DNA from: Calditrichota bacterium | GTDB taxonomy: Bacteria > CLD3 | Length of the DNA stretch: 64,000 bases | Assembly: GCA_008501735.1 (NCBI GenBank) | Contig: QQUF01000040.1 | Span: forward strand, 1 to 64,000 | Direction of reading: 5' to 3' | Part shown: positions 7,765-17,127 of the stretch, one piece after another | How the letters are laid out: each line of letters opens with the position of its first letter | Numbering within the stretch: position 1 is the first letter of the stretch | Position numbers and translations under genes: made by a program | Notes under the pieces: model-generated | What the model saw: only the letters and a program-made list of their open reading frames with translations | What the model was told of the DNA's origin: nothing | Database searches by the model: none

Positions 7765-9981
7765 CTAAAATTGTATTTCAATCCCAATTTTGGTTAATTC
7801 ATTTTCATTTTTTAAAGTCAAACTTGGTCTTTTCTGACTTTTTAATTCAAAATATTTTGCAGTTGAGTAGCCTGTGTATATTCCACCTGCAACTGCAAAA
7901 GTAAAAGTTATCAAAGCACCTAAATCTAAATTTTTAGTTTTTGAATAAAGGCTTTCAGATTTAGACGAACTTCTTGATTTTTTGTAATCATTGTAACTTT
8001 TGTTTGCGAGGTAAGCTAATCCTCCTGAAACTGCTAAAAAGCTACTCGTGAAAACCATTCCTCTAAATGCACGGACTTTGTAAGTTTCTGAGGTTTCGAG
8101 TTGACTTGCTAAGTATTCAGGAGTTGGAATCATTTCAAATTTAAATTCATTCATTCCTGAAAATTCGACTTTTACTTCTTTGTCTTGGTCAAAGTGTCCG
8201 AATGTTTTAGCAGTTACCTTATAAGTTCCTCTTTCCAATTTTGTCGGAGGAAATATTTGATGACCTTCCATAAAATAAATTGTGTTTGGAATATTTGAGG
8301 TGAGTTTTAAAAGACTTTCTTCTGAATCAAAATTGAATTTAATTTTTCTTTTTTCTCCTGAACCAAGATTCATTGTCATTCTTTGTTGCACTATTCCATC
8401 TTTTAAAACTTTGAGTTCAACGGTTTGTGGAGGGATTTTTTTTATGTGTCGTGAAAAAGGTCCAACCTGTTCGCCATTCAAAAATATTTCAACTCCTTCA
8501 AAGTCATTCCCTGAGAAGTCTAAAGAAGCATAATTTTGAAAATTAATGTTCAAAATAGGATTTTTACTTCTGTCTAAATCAATTTGCTCTTTGTGCTCGA
8601 TATAATTCTTTTTGAAAACTTTGAGTAGGTATTTCCCTTTTTGCAAATCTGGAATAAAAAGTGGAGTGTAACCCATAATTTTTCCATCTAAACTTACTTC
8701 CGCTTCATCGGGTGAAGACAAAACTTCCAAACTTGAAGCTCCGTCATTGAGAATCATTTGAATATCTTGCTTTTGTGGAGTCGTCAAATCCAAGTACTGA
8801 ATTGCACTTTTTTCTTCCGAAACAACTCGAAGCTGATATTTTCCTAAAGGAATTTTGTTGATTAAAGCAGGAGTTTTTTTGTTTGTTATTTGTCCGTCAA
8901 TATAGATTCTTGCGTCTGAAGGAATTGAGGTAACATAAATACTTGCAAAGTTTCCTTGTGTCGGTAAAGCAAGAATATCATTGCTTAAAGTTTCTGCTTC
9001 TGAATACTCAAGGTTGAAATTGATAATTTGATTTGTGCTTTTGAGAACTAAAAGTTTTTGAGAGATAGTTTGATAACCGTCTTTTTTTATTCCAATTTGC
9101 ACTAAACCTGTGTCTAAACCTGCAATAAAAGAAGGAGTGTAGCCAATTGTTCTTCCATTCAAACTAACTTCTGCTTCTGTTGGATTAGAATTAATTTGAA
9201 TGTTACTTTTACCTTTTTGGAGTTCAAAATTTTCAGTTTTCGTTTTGCCAAGTTCCGCTTCGACAAATTTTGTCGAACTTAATTTATCTGTAACAACTGT
9301 TACTTTGTAACGCCCAGAAGTAAGTTGCAAAGTTGTTGGGGTAATTTTGTTTGTGACTTCACCGTTAAGATAAATTCTTGCTCCCGAAGGTTTTGAGGTG
9401 ATTTCAACTTTCCCGACTAAACCAGTCTCTTCTGATTCGGATTCATCAGATATTTGTAAACCTGCAACTTTGTAAGCAAGGTTCAAAAGACTTTCACTTT
9501 TAAAAACATTCCAATTACAATCAAAACAATCTTCTATTTCTCTTGATGTAAAATCATCTTTAAGTGAATAAATGTTTGCTTCACAAGAAAAATAGTTTTC
9601 GCCAATTTGCGTGAGTTCAAACCAAATTAATTTTTCAGCATCAATATTTTCGCAAATTTCTTTTAAGCAGCGTTTTTCAAAACAATTTTGATAAAAAGGT
9701 TTTTCAGCAAGAAATGAATTAATATTTTGAGTTGGAAGCAGAGAGATTTTTTTTGTGATTAATAAGTTTTGTTTGATTCTGTTGATTGTTTCGGCAGAGT
9801 CAATTTCTGTAACGTCAACAAAACTGATTCCAAGGACTGCAATTCTATCGCTTGAATTTTGGGCAGAAAGTGTTGAATTAAATGCAAAGAAACAGACTAA
9901 GCCTATCAAAATGTTATTTGGTTTAAGGCTAAATAAACATAATGTGAGTCGAAAAAAATATTTTAAAAAATTGGAAATCAT
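7765..9981 (-). CDS. PEGA-repeat envelope protein
   Basis: The 738-residue protein has an N-terminal signal or anchor (FFAFNSTLSAQ). A TolB/CsgG-like segment follows (RIAVLGISFVDV), with paired cysteines at CFEKRCLKEIC. Then come at least four PEGA units recognised by a pattern such as ITSKPSGARIYLNGE, INSNPTEAEVSLNG, VTSIPSDARIYIDG and LSSPDEAEVSLDG. Two hydrophobic segments lie near residues 650-715. PEGA domains are small beta folds on surface or periplasmic proteins. Units alternate between an xxxxTP and a GYTPxFI type, suggesting duplication of a two-domain block. It overlaps the yigZ-like gene by four bases (ATGA) and precedes the FN3/WD40 lipoprotein. Confidence 0.75.
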   Translation of the reverse strand: MISNFLKYFFRLTLCLFSLKPNNILIGLVCFFAFNSTLSAQNSSDRIAVLGISFVDVTEIDSAETINRIKQNLLITKKISLLPTQNINSFLAEKPFYQNCFEKRCLKEICENIDAEKLIWFELTQIGENYFSCEANIYSLKDDFTSREIEDCFDCNWNVFKSESLLNLAYKVAGLQISDESESEETGLVGKVEITSKPSGARIYLNGEVTNKITPTTLQLTSGRYKVTVVTDKLSSTKFVEAELGKTKTENFELQKGKSNIQINSNPTEAEVSLNGRTIGYTPSFIAGLDTGLVQIGIKKDGYQTISQKLLVLKSTNQIINFNLEYSEAETLSNDILALPTQGNFASIYVTSIPSDARIYIDGQITNKKTPALINKIPLGKYQLRVVSEEKSAIQYLDLTTPQKQDIQMILNDGASSLEVLSSPDEAEVSLDGKIMGYTPLFIPDLQKGKYLLKVFKKNYIEHKEQIDLDRSKNPILNINFQNYASLDFSGNDFEGVEIFLNGEQVGPFSRHIKKIPPQTVELKVLKDGIVQQRMTMNLGSGEKRKIKFNFDSEESLLKLTSNIPNTIYFMEGHQIFPPTKLERGTYKVTAKTFGHFDQDKEVKVEFSGMNEFKFEMIPTPEYLASQLETSETYKVRAFRGMVFTSSFLAVSGGLAYLANKSYNDYKKSRSSSKSESLYSKTKNLDLGALITFTFAVAGGIYTGYSTAKYFELKSQKRPSLTLKNENELTKIGIEIQF

Positions 9982-10583
9982 AAATTTTTAATTAGGACAT
10001 TGCCTAAACATTTTTCTTGCAAGTTTCTACTAAATTCGTCGGCTGAATTTAATCTAATTCCTGCGTGAATTCTAACATTGTTTGAATAAAAAGTGTCAAT
10101 CATTTTTGCGGAAAAACTATCAAGGCTTCGCATTACTACACTCGTCAATGCGTAGTCAAATTCTATTTCAAGGTTTTGGTAAAGAATTTCGGTTTTAATT
10201 TTAGCAGATTCAAGTGTAATTTTGGCGGACTCTGTGTAAGCCTTAATTAATCCACCTGTTCCAAGCTTTGTTCCACCAAAATACCTTGTAACGATTAGAC
10301 CAAGATTTGTTAAACCTGAATTTTCAAGAACTGTAAAGATTGGCTTTCCCGCAGTTCCTGAAGGTTCTCCGTCATCGCTGTAACGAAACTTTTCACCGTC
10401 GTTTCCGATTCTGTATGAGAAACAATTGTGATTTGCGAGGTAGTGTTCTTTACGAATTTTATCTAATTCATTTTCAAAAGTGGTAATTTCTTTTGACTCA
10501 AAAGCGAAACCAATAAATTTTGAATTTTTTATTTTTATTTCTGTTTTGTGAGGTTTCGCGATAGTTCTAATTTCGTCAACCAA
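9978..10583 (-). CDS. YigZ/IMPACT-family protein
   Basis: The sequence has the family core: KIKNSKFIGFAF, then NCFSYRIGNDGEKFRYSDDG, EPSGTAGKPI and VTRYFGGTKLGTGGLIKAY. This UPF0029 family is related to eukaryotic IMPACT, with a possible translation-linked role; the bacterial function is not settled. I chose a TTG start at 10581-10583 giving MVDEIRTIAKP and 201 residues, close to the 204 of E. coli YigZ. The frame is open to an ATG at 10655, but that adds a 24-residue extension unlike the family. The stop overlaps the next gene's start as ATGA. Confidence 0.85.
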   Translation of the reverse strand: MVDEIRTIAKPHKTEIKIKNSKFIGFAFESKEITTFENELDKIRKEHYLANHNCFSYRIGNDGEKFRYSDDGEPSGTAGKPIFTVLENSGLTNLGLIVTRYFGGTKLGTGGLIKAYTESAKITLESAKIKTEILYQNLEIEFDYALTSVVMRSLDSFSAKMIDTFYSNNVRIHAGIRLNSADEFSRNLQEKCLGNVLIKNL

Positions 10584-10666
10584 AAGAAATCCTAAAATGT
10601 TTGAGTTAAAATGAATTTGAATTTCGGTGAATTTAGTAAATTTCTTCTGAAGCAAAAAATTTAAAC

Positions 10667-12070
10667 TTATAAAGTTTCTTTTTCCAAATTTATCATTTTT
10701 ATATCTCGAATGTAAGTGGAGTATTTTGGAGTTTCGATGTCTCTCAGTTTTTCAAGAATGTTATTACATTTTTTTACGGATTCAATAATTTTCAGAAAGT
10801 TGTTTTTCGTTTCTTTTGATAAATTATTAATCTCACTTTTTTTAATTATGTCCAAATAACCTTGAATTACTGCAAGAGGTTGATTCAATTCGTGATTGGC
10901 TGTAACAACCGTCGCAAAAAACATTTCTCGTTTTCCTGCTTCTATCAACTCACTTTGTGCTTTTTGTAAGTCTTTTAATGCTTTGTCTAAAATATTATTC
11001 TTCTTATTGAGTTCCTCATTTTTCTCTTTTAGAATTTTGGATTCAAGTTCTTTCTTCTCAGTCTCATATTTAATTTGTAACTCAGAAAATTTTTCGGCAT
11101 TCTCTTTCTGCAAAATTTCTTCTTTTATCCCCATACTTTTTTTATGGAAATAAATCGCTTTTTGAAAATCTAATTTTTTTTCGAAAAATTCGGATTTGCA
11201 CTGAAAAAACTCCAAAATATATTTGTCAATTTCTACATTTTCGAAATGGTCTTCGCATTCGTCAAGATGCATTTCAGCATTTTTCAAATCTCCCAAATCA
11301 AGATAAATTGAAGCTAAACTTAGCAATGAGATAAAAATATCTTGCACATTTTGTAATTTGTTGAAAATCTCTAAAGCCTTCTGAGTAAACAGCAAAGCTT
11401 TTTCATTTTCTTTGAGTGCTTTGTGAGCTTCACCAATGTTGTGATAAATATTTGCAACAAAGTATTTATTGAGTTTTGAATTATTCGATTCTTCAGCTTT
11501 GTAAAAATACTCAAGTGCATTTTGTGGCAATTTCATATCCATAAATGTTGCCCCAATATTCAAGTAACAACAAATCAAACCAAAATTTTCAGTAGAGTTT
11601 TCAAAGTGTTTTTCAGCTTTCATTCGGAACTCAAGGGCTTTTGAATATTGTTCTTTCTCAGCAAATAAATTTCCAAGATTATCGTAAACTCTTGCAAGTC
11701 CGAGTTTATCACCAATTTCCTCATAAAATTTCACTGCATTTAAGTAAGCCTTATAACTTTGGTCATAAAAACCTTGGTTGAATAAAATGCTTCCTAAGAT
11801 TGTAGAAAGGTTAGCTAATTCGGACTTATTTTTGAGTTTTTTATTTAAGTTAATTGACAATTCGATTAATATCTTTGCTTCAAAGAAATTCTTTTTTGAA
11901 ATCTTTATTAAACCCAAAACTTTATTTGCATCGGCAATAATTTGTTTATTGTCTTCTTCTTTAGCTAACCTTAAAGCTTCGTTTGTAAGTTTTATCGCTA
12001 ATTCAGGTTTAGGTAAAATATTTGAATGGGCTTTTTGGATTAGTTCTTCTAATTTGTTTTTGGTTTTCAT
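10667..12070 (-). CDS. TPR protein with a lone histidine-kinase DHp domain
   Basis: The 467-residue cytoplasmic protein has about seven tetratricopeptide repeats (residues 10-300), for example YDNLGNLFAEKEQYSKALEF. A coiled coil follows at about 310-370 (KKNNILDKALKDLQKAQSEL). It ends with a HisKA-like dimerisation helix pair carrying the H-box ANHELNQPLAVIQGYLDI (His393). Only 74 residues follow the histidine, and no N, G1 or G2 boxes of a HATPase domain are present, so it cannot phosphorylate itself. TPR-HisKA-HATPase kinases are common in this phylum. This one is either truncated or a DHp-only partner. The 275 bases upstream are shared with the divergent polyprenyl synthase gene. Confidence 0.75.
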   Translation of the reverse strand: MKTKNKLEELIQKAHSNILPKPELAIKLTNEALRLAKEEDNKQIIADANKVLGLIKISKKNFFEAKILIELSINLNKKLKNKSELANLSTILGSILFNQGFYDQSYKAYLNAVKFYEEIGDKLGLARVYDNLGNLFAEKEQYSKALEFRMKAEKHFENSTENFGLICCYLNIGATFMDMKLPQNALEYFYKAEESNNSKLNKYFVANIYHNIGEAHKALKENEKALLFTQKALEIFNKLQNVQDIFISLLSLASIYLDLGDLKNAEMHLDECEDHFENVEIDKYILEFFQCKSEFFEKKLDFQKAIYFHKKSMGIKEEILQKENAEKFSELQIKYETEKKELESKILKEKNEELNKKNNILDKALKDLQKAQSELIEAGKREMFFATVVTANHELNQPLAVIQGYLDIIKKSEINNLSKETKNNFLKIIESVKKCNNILEKLRDIETPKYSTYIRDIKMINLEKETL

Positions 12071-12345
12071 AGAAATACTTTTAACTAATTGAAAATAAAG
12101 TGAAACTATATAATTATTAAGATTTTAAAAGTGGCTTTTAAGTTAATTTATAAATAAAAATTTTACTAAAATATTCCAAAAAATTCATATAGAACGGAAT
12201 TAGCAAATTCTTTTCTTACCTATACAACGACTTGAAAAAAGTCTTAAATTATTTAGAAGAAATTATTTAATTTCATTTGATTAAAACTTAGTGCTGATTT
12301 TTTGTCGCACTTCTTGACCTTAACAATGTTTGGGAGAAATCGAAT

Positions 12346-13323
12346 TTGTCTGATTTTGAATCGAAACTCATTTTACTTAGAAAATTAATTGATGAAAGCC
12401 TTGAATCTCACGTCAGAGAAAACAAGCTAATCTCAATGTCAGAACCTGTGAATTACATACTTTTGAACAAAGGAAAAAGACTTCGTCCAATTTTAAGTTT
12501 AATAGTTGCAGAAACTTTCGGCTCTAAAATTGAAAATGCCGTTGACGTTGCTGTCGCTTTTGAAATGCTTCATAATTTTACTTTAGTTCACGATGACATT
12601 ATGGACAAAGATGACTTTAGGCGTGGCAAACAAACTGTTCACAAAAAGTGGAATCTTTCTGTTGCGATTCTTACAGGTGATGCTCTGATTGGTCTTGCTC
12701 ACAACGCTTTGACTTTTGCACCACAAAATAAAATCGGCGAACTTGTCAGAATTATGAATGAAACAAACTTAGCACTTTGCGAAGGACAAAATCTTGACAA
12801 GGATTTTGAAAACAGAAGCGATGTTACAATTTTTGAATATTTAAATATGATTTCATTAAAGACTGCAAAGTTACTTTCAGTTTGTGCAAAAGCTGGTGCT
12901 TTGATTGCAAATGCAACTAAAGAAGAAGTCGAAGCTGTCGAGGATTTTGGTTTACAACTTGGACTCGCTTTTCAGATTCAAGATGACCTTTTGGATATTG
13001 TCGCTGAGTTAGAACTTCTTGGGAAAGACACTGGAAGCGACTTAGCGGAAGGGAAAAAAGCATTTCCTTATTTGCACGCAATCGAAACTTTGCAAGGCGA
13101 GAAATTAGAAAGATTTCTCTCACTCACAGGGAAAGGCGAAATTTCTAAAGAACAGCTCAAAACAGTTACAACCTTGTTGAAAGAAAATGGAACAATCGAA
13201 GCTTGTCAGAAGGAAATTGATTCGCATTTTAAAAAGGCTCAAGAGTGCCTGAATTCATTAAAAGGAAGAGACACTCAAGACCTTGTGAATTATCTCAATC
13301 TTGTAGTTAAACGAAAGTACTAA
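12346..13323 (+). CDS. Trans-isoprenyl diphosphate synthase
   Basis: The 325-residue enzyme has both aspartate-rich motifs of the family. The first is in TLVHDDIMDKDDFRRGK, the second in QIQDDLLDI. The GKRLRP substrate motif lies near residue 42. It condenses allylic diphosphates with isopentenyl diphosphate to make polyprenyl chains for quinones or cell-wall carriers; chain length cannot be read here. The start is TTG (LSDFESKL). It is followed two bases later by the HPr gene, so the two share a transcript. Geranylgeranyl- or octaprenyl-type products are equally possible. Confidence 0.9.
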   Translation: MSDFESKLILLRKLIDESLESHVRENKLISMSEPVNYILLNKGKRLRPILSLIVAETFGSKIENAVDVAVAFEMLHNFTLVHDDIMDKDDFRRGKQTVHKKWNLSVAILTGDALIGLAHNALTFAPQNKIGELVRIMNETNLALCEGQNLDKDFENRSDVTIFEYLNMISLKTAKLLSVCAKAGALIANATKEEVEAVEDFGLQLGLAFQIQDDLLDIVAELELLGKDTGSDLAEGKKAFPYLHAIETLQGEKLERFLSLTGKGEISKEQLKTVTTLLKENGTIEACQKEIDSHFKKAQECLNSLKGRDTQDLVNYLNLVVKRKY

Positions 13324-13325
13324 TT

Positions 13326-13592
13326 TTGGTCAAAGCAAAATTTAAAGTTATCAATGTAAAAGGCATTCACGCAAGACCTTCGGCAGAACTTGTAAAACTT
13401 ACTGCAAAATATAAATCTGAGATTCGATTTGGAAACGGTCATTTTGAAGTGAATGGGAAAAGCCTTTTGGAAGTGATGAAACTCGGTGTTACAAGAAATG
13501 GAACTCTTCACGTAAAAGCTAACGGAGAAGACGCAAAAAAACTCGTTTCCGCAATTCAAAGACTCGTTGAAGTTGATAACTTTAATGAATGA
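13326..13592 (+). CDS. ptsH: Phosphocarrier protein HPr
   Basis: This 88-residue protein has the catalytic His15 in GIHARPSAEL and a regulatory Ser46 in NGKSLLEVMKLG, both at canonical positions. HPr takes phosphate from enzyme I. In many bacteria the Ser site is phosphorylated by HPr kinase, which is not seen here. It starts with TTG two bases after the polyprenyl synthase stop, and enzyme I follows 69 bases later. No PTS permease (EII) lies in the window, so the pair may act in regulation or feed distant EIIA-like proteins. Confidence 0.95.
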   Translation: MVKAKFKVINVKGIHARPSAELVKLTAKYKSEIRFGNGHFEVNGKSLLEVMKLGVTRNGTLHVKANGEDAKKLVSAIQRLVEVDNFNE

Positions 13593-13661
13593 CAAATTTC
13601 TACAATTCTTGCGTAAGAGCTTTTTAAAAAATAAATTTTCAATAAAAGTAAAACAACAAAC

Positions 13662-15425
13662 GTGAAAAAAGCAGACGAAATTATACTTGAAGGAATATCT
13701 CTTTCCAAAGGAATTGCAATTGGTCCGCTATTCGTTTACGACTCACAAAAAGTAAGTCTCAAACCCATAAAAATTAGTTTTGAAGCAATTGAAAGCGAAA
13801 TCTCAAATTTTAAAACTGTTCTTAAACAAGTCAGAAAAGAACTTCAAATTATCAAAAAGAATGTTCAAGAAAAAGTGGGCGAACAAAAAGCTCAAATTTT
13901 AGACGTTCAAATGATGATTTTACGAGACCCAGAACTTCATTCAAAAGTTGAAGACAAAGTCAGACTACAAAGAATCAAGTGGGATTTCATCTTTTCAGAA
14001 ATTATGACTGAATACCACGATTCTTTACTCGGAATCAAAGATTCAGTTTTACGTGAAAGAGCTTTCGACGTTCACGATGTAAAAATGCGAGTTTTAAAAC
14101 GAAGTTCTTCGCTGATACCAAAAGATACAAAGTTTAGAGATGGTGCAATTGTTGTCGCGGAAATCTTGACTCCAACAGAATTAATTGATGTTTCTAAAGC
14201 AAAGGCTTCTGGTTTTGTAACGGACTTCGGAGGCGTAAATTCTCACTTGGCAATTATTGCAAATGCTCTCGGTTTTGGTGGAATTTCAGGCTCTGGAAAA
14301 CTTTATAGCAAACTTGCAAACTTAGCAAATTCGATGGCGATTCTTGATGGAAGAGTCGGGAAATTAATTGTCAATCCAACTTTAGAATCCTTAAAAAATT
14401 ACCAAGCTGAAAAAATAAAGTTCAAACGAACACAAACTCTTTTCACAAACCAAAGACTTGAAGAAGCATCGACAGAAGGTGGAATTTCGATAAACCTTTC
14501 GCTAAACTTAAGTCTTGAAACAGATTTCCATTTGGCAAAAAAATTCAATGCTCAAGGAGTCGGACTTTTCAGAACCGAACATTTACTTTTGGACAAAGCT
14601 GATTACCCAACTGAGAAAACTCAAACCGAAATTTATAAAAAATTAGCAAAACACTGTTTTCCATATTCCGCACGAATTAGAACCTTCGATATTGGCGGAG
14701 AGAAATTAGTTGGAAATTTTAATTTACCAACTCAAATAAATCCATCTTTAGGTTGGCGTGGAATTAGAATTAGCCTTGAGGAGATAGAAGTTTTCAAAAC
14801 TCAAATCAAAGCAATTCTAAGGGCAAATACTTCTGGTAATCTCGAAATTCTTTTGCCAATGGTTTCTAAAATTTCAGAATTCAGAAAAGCAAAAGAATTG
14901 ATTGAAGAAGCAAAGGAAGAACTTCTCCAAAAGAACAAAAAGTTTAATCCAGAAATCAAGGTTGGAGTGATGATTGAAATTCCATCTGCGGCTTTAACAG
15001 CCGACATTTTTGCAAAAGAAGCAGATTTTTTTAGTATCGGGACAAATGATTTGACTCAGTACACTTTAGCCGTTGACAGAAGTAATAACTTGGTTTCTGA
15101 TATTTACACTCCTACTCATCTTGCAGTTTTAAGAATTTTAAAGTTGGTTTTGGACTCAGCAAAGAAAGAAAAGATTTCTGTAAACATTTGTGGAGAAATG
15201 GCAGGAAATATTTTGACAATTCCTCTTTTAATAGGAATGGGTTTTGAGGGTTTGAGTGTTTCACCCTCATCAATTCCAACAGTTCGTGAAGTGATTAACA
15301 AAACCGACCTTAATTTATTAAAGCAACTTTCTGCCGAAGTTTTTGAAACAACTGAAAATGAGCAGGTTAGAAAAATACTAACAGATTTTAAAGAAGAACA
15401 CTTTAAAGAAGGACTTGGTGATTAA
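13662..15425 (+). CDS. ptsI: PTS enzyme I (phosphoenolpyruvate-protein phosphotransferase)
   Basis: The 587-residue protein is full length. The N-terminal helical domain contacts HPr. The phospho-histidine is His195 in GGVNSHLAII, where the usual GGxTSH has Asn in place of Thr. The C-terminal PEP-binding barrel has FRTEHLLLD, FDIGGEKL, SIGTNDLTQYTLAVDR and the CGEMAG loop with the catalytic cysteine. It transfers phosphate from PEP to HPr. The start is GTG. It is the last gene of the plus-strand trio and is followed by the convergent LamG genes. Confidence 0.95.
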   Translation: MKKADEIILEGISLSKGIAIGPLFVYDSQKVSLKPIKISFEAIESEISNFKTVLKQVRKELQIIKKNVQEKVGEQKAQILDVQMMILRDPELHSKVEDKVRLQRIKWDFIFSEIMTEYHDSLLGIKDSVLRERAFDVHDVKMRVLKRSSSLIPKDTKFRDGAIVVAEILTPTELIDVSKAKASGFVTDFGGVNSHLAIIANALGFGGISGSGKLYSKLANLANSMAILDGRVGKLIVNPTLESLKNYQAEKIKFKRTQTLFTNQRLEEASTEGGISINLSLNLSLETDFHLAKKFNAQGVGLFRTEHLLLDKADYPTEKTQTEIYKKLAKHCFPYSARIRTFDIGGEKLVGNFNLPTQINPSLGWRGIRISLEEIEVFKTQIKAILRANTSGNLEILLPMVSKISEFRKAKELIEEAKEELLQKNKKFNPEIKVGVMIEIPSAALTADIFAKEADFFSIGTNDLTQYTLAVDRSNNLVSDIYTPTHLAVLRILKLVLDSAKKEKISVNICGEMAGNILTIPLLIGMGFEGLSVSPSSIPTVREVINKTDLNLLKQLSAEVFETTENEQVRKILTDFKEEHFKEGLGD

Positions 15426-15465
15426 AATTTTGCTTATAGTATTATTTGGTCATTGGTTTATCTAT

Positions 15466-16290
15466 TTAATTACCGTCAATATTGAAAAGTAAATTTATTT
15501 CTTGTGAATTTAACGCTCTTCCATAAATCCGAATATTATCCATTTGTCCTGCCCAAGATTGATTTGGGTCGTAGCTTCCATCAAGAGAATCTTGTTCTTG
15601 TCCAATCACACACCCCAAAGAATCTGACAATAATGTAGAATTTTTATAGCTTACACCATTTCCAATTTGAGTTCCGTCAATAAACAGTTTAACAACAGCC
15701 CCCTCACGAGTAAAGGCAAAATGGTGCCAATTTCCATCCTCGATTAAAGTATTAGTATCAAACCAATGTTCACTTCCAGGATTTCCAGGAGGATAAATTT
15801 CAATTCTCCATTTCTGAAAATTTGTATTGTAGGTAATGTTTAAAGCATTACTTGGAAAAAGGTTTCCAACATAACTTCCGATTAATGTGTTGCAAGGTCC
15901 TCCAATTCCTGGGGAACTTCCGTGTAAAATATCAATTCTTAGCTTTGCAGAAATTGTAAAATCATTTAGTCCATTTATAACATTGTATGGAACTTTTAAT
16001 CTATCAGAATTATTGTTATTTAAAGTCAATACAGAAGTAGTTGTAGCATTCCCTAAAGGTGTTCCATGGTTCCCATTTCCACTTACATCATTAGCATTCC
16101 CTTTAAAAGGATAATAAACTATTAAGTCATCAAAAATTGAAGATGTTGAGTCAATAAAAGTTATAGAATCAACGATAGAGATTTCATAATCATCAACTGT
16201 ACCATCAGCCTTGTGTATTAACATTTGCTGTGAAAAACTTAGAGTAGAAATTGAAATTAAACTTAAAAATATTAGTATTTTAGTAATCAA
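15466..16290 (-). CDS. Secreted LamG-domain protein (copy 2)
   Basis: The 274-residue protein has a signal peptide ending near FSQ and a short module MLIHKADGTVDDYEIS then SIVDSITFID. A concanavalin-like LamG jelly roll follows (about 55-270). It contains YYPFKGNANDVSGNGNHGT, WHHFAFTREGAVVKLFIDG and MDNIRIYGRALNSQEI, the standard LamG signature. Such domains bind carbohydrate or protein ligands outside the cell. It is a clear paralogue of the gene directly upstream (17-base gap). There is no type IX sorting domain or membrane helix at its C-terminus, so its exit route beyond the periplasm is unclear. Confidence 0.8.
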   Translation of the reverse strand: MITKILIFLSLISISTLSFSQQMLIHKADGTVDDYEISIVDSITFIDSTSSIFDDLIVYYPFKGNANDVSGNGNHGTPLGNATTTSVLTLNNNNSDRLKVPYNVINGLNDFTISAKLRIDILHGSSPGIGGPCNTLIGSYVGNLFPSNALNITYNTNFQKWRIEIYPPGNPGSEHWFDTNTLIEDGNWHHFAFTREGAVVKLFIDGTQIGNGVSYKNSTLLSDSLGCVIGQEQDSLDGSYDPNQSWAGQMDNIRIYGRALNSQEINLLFNIDGN

Positions 16291-16307
16291 TTTATTCGCC
16301 TTTAATT

Positions 16308-17114
16308 TTAATACCCATCTATAGAGTAAATTAATTGTATTTCTTGATAGGAAAGTGCTTTTCCGTAGATTCTAAGATTATCAATATTTCCAGCAAAAGA
16401 CTGAAAAGAATCAAAACCACCTCCAACGAAATCTTGATCTTGGCCGATAAGAAAACCGTTCATATCAACAACTATTGCATCAGAAGGTACTATTATTGGA
16501 TTTCCAACTTGTAATCCGTCAATATAAAGTTTCGCAGTATTATTTTCGCGAGTAACAGCGATGTGGTGCCAATTATTGTCTTCTACAACAGAATTTGTAT
16601 CAAAAAAATAATTTACTTGAAAGGGAGGGACGAGTAGGATTCGCCATTTTTGAATATTTGCATCATAAGTAATATTAAATCCATTTCCGCCTGGGTGAAA
16701 ACTGGCTGCTCCACTGATAAAGGTATTTGCAAAGGATAAAGAGCCTGAAGAATGCAAAGCATTAATCTTTAACATAGTTGAAAATGTAAAGTTGGTTAAA
16801 TTATTGGCCACTGTATAAGGAATCCTCATATAGTCAATAGAATTGTCACCGATTGTTAAAAATGTTGTTGCCGTTGCACTGCCAAGAAGAGTTCCATCAT
16901 TTCCATTCCCACTTAAATCAGTTGCATTCCCATTAAATGGATAATAAGCTATTAAACTATCAAATATCGCTGTTGAATCTATAAATGTAATTGAATCTAC
17001 TTCTGAGATATTATAGTTATCAATTGAGCCATCAGAATTATGAATGAGCATTTTTTGTGAAAGGCTAAATTCATATGCACATAAAATTATTAGAAATACT
17101 AATGCCTTTTTCAT
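16308..17114 (-). CDS. Secreted LamG-domain protein (copy 1)
   Basis: The 268-residue protein matches its downstream neighbour throughout: a signal peptide, the module MLIHNSDGSIDNYNIS with SEVDSITFIDS, and a LamG domain. The LamG domain shows YYPFNGNATDLSGNGNDGT, WHHIAVTRENNTAKLYIDG and IDNLRIYGKALSYQEI. The two copies differ mainly in the loops, as expected for a ligand surface after tandem duplication. An AGAGAGG precedes the ATG. It lies 13 bases after a small type IX cargo gene carrying the same DSITF-like module, so the three form one operon. Confidence 0.8.
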   Translation of the reverse strand: MKKALVFLIILCAYEFSLSQKMLIHNSDGSIDNYNISEVDSITFIDSTAIFDSLIAYYPFNGNATDLSGNGNDGTLLGSATATTFLTIGDNSIDYMRIPYTVANNLTNFTFSTMLKINALHSSGSLSFANTFISGAASFHPGGNGFNITYDANIQKWRILLVPPFQVNYFFDTNSVVEDNNWHHIAVTRENNTAKLYIDGLQVGNPIIVPSDAIVVDMNGFLIGQDQDFVGGGFDSFQSFAGNIDNLRIYGKALSYQEIQLIYSIDGY

Positions 17115-17127
17115 TTTAAACCTCTCT

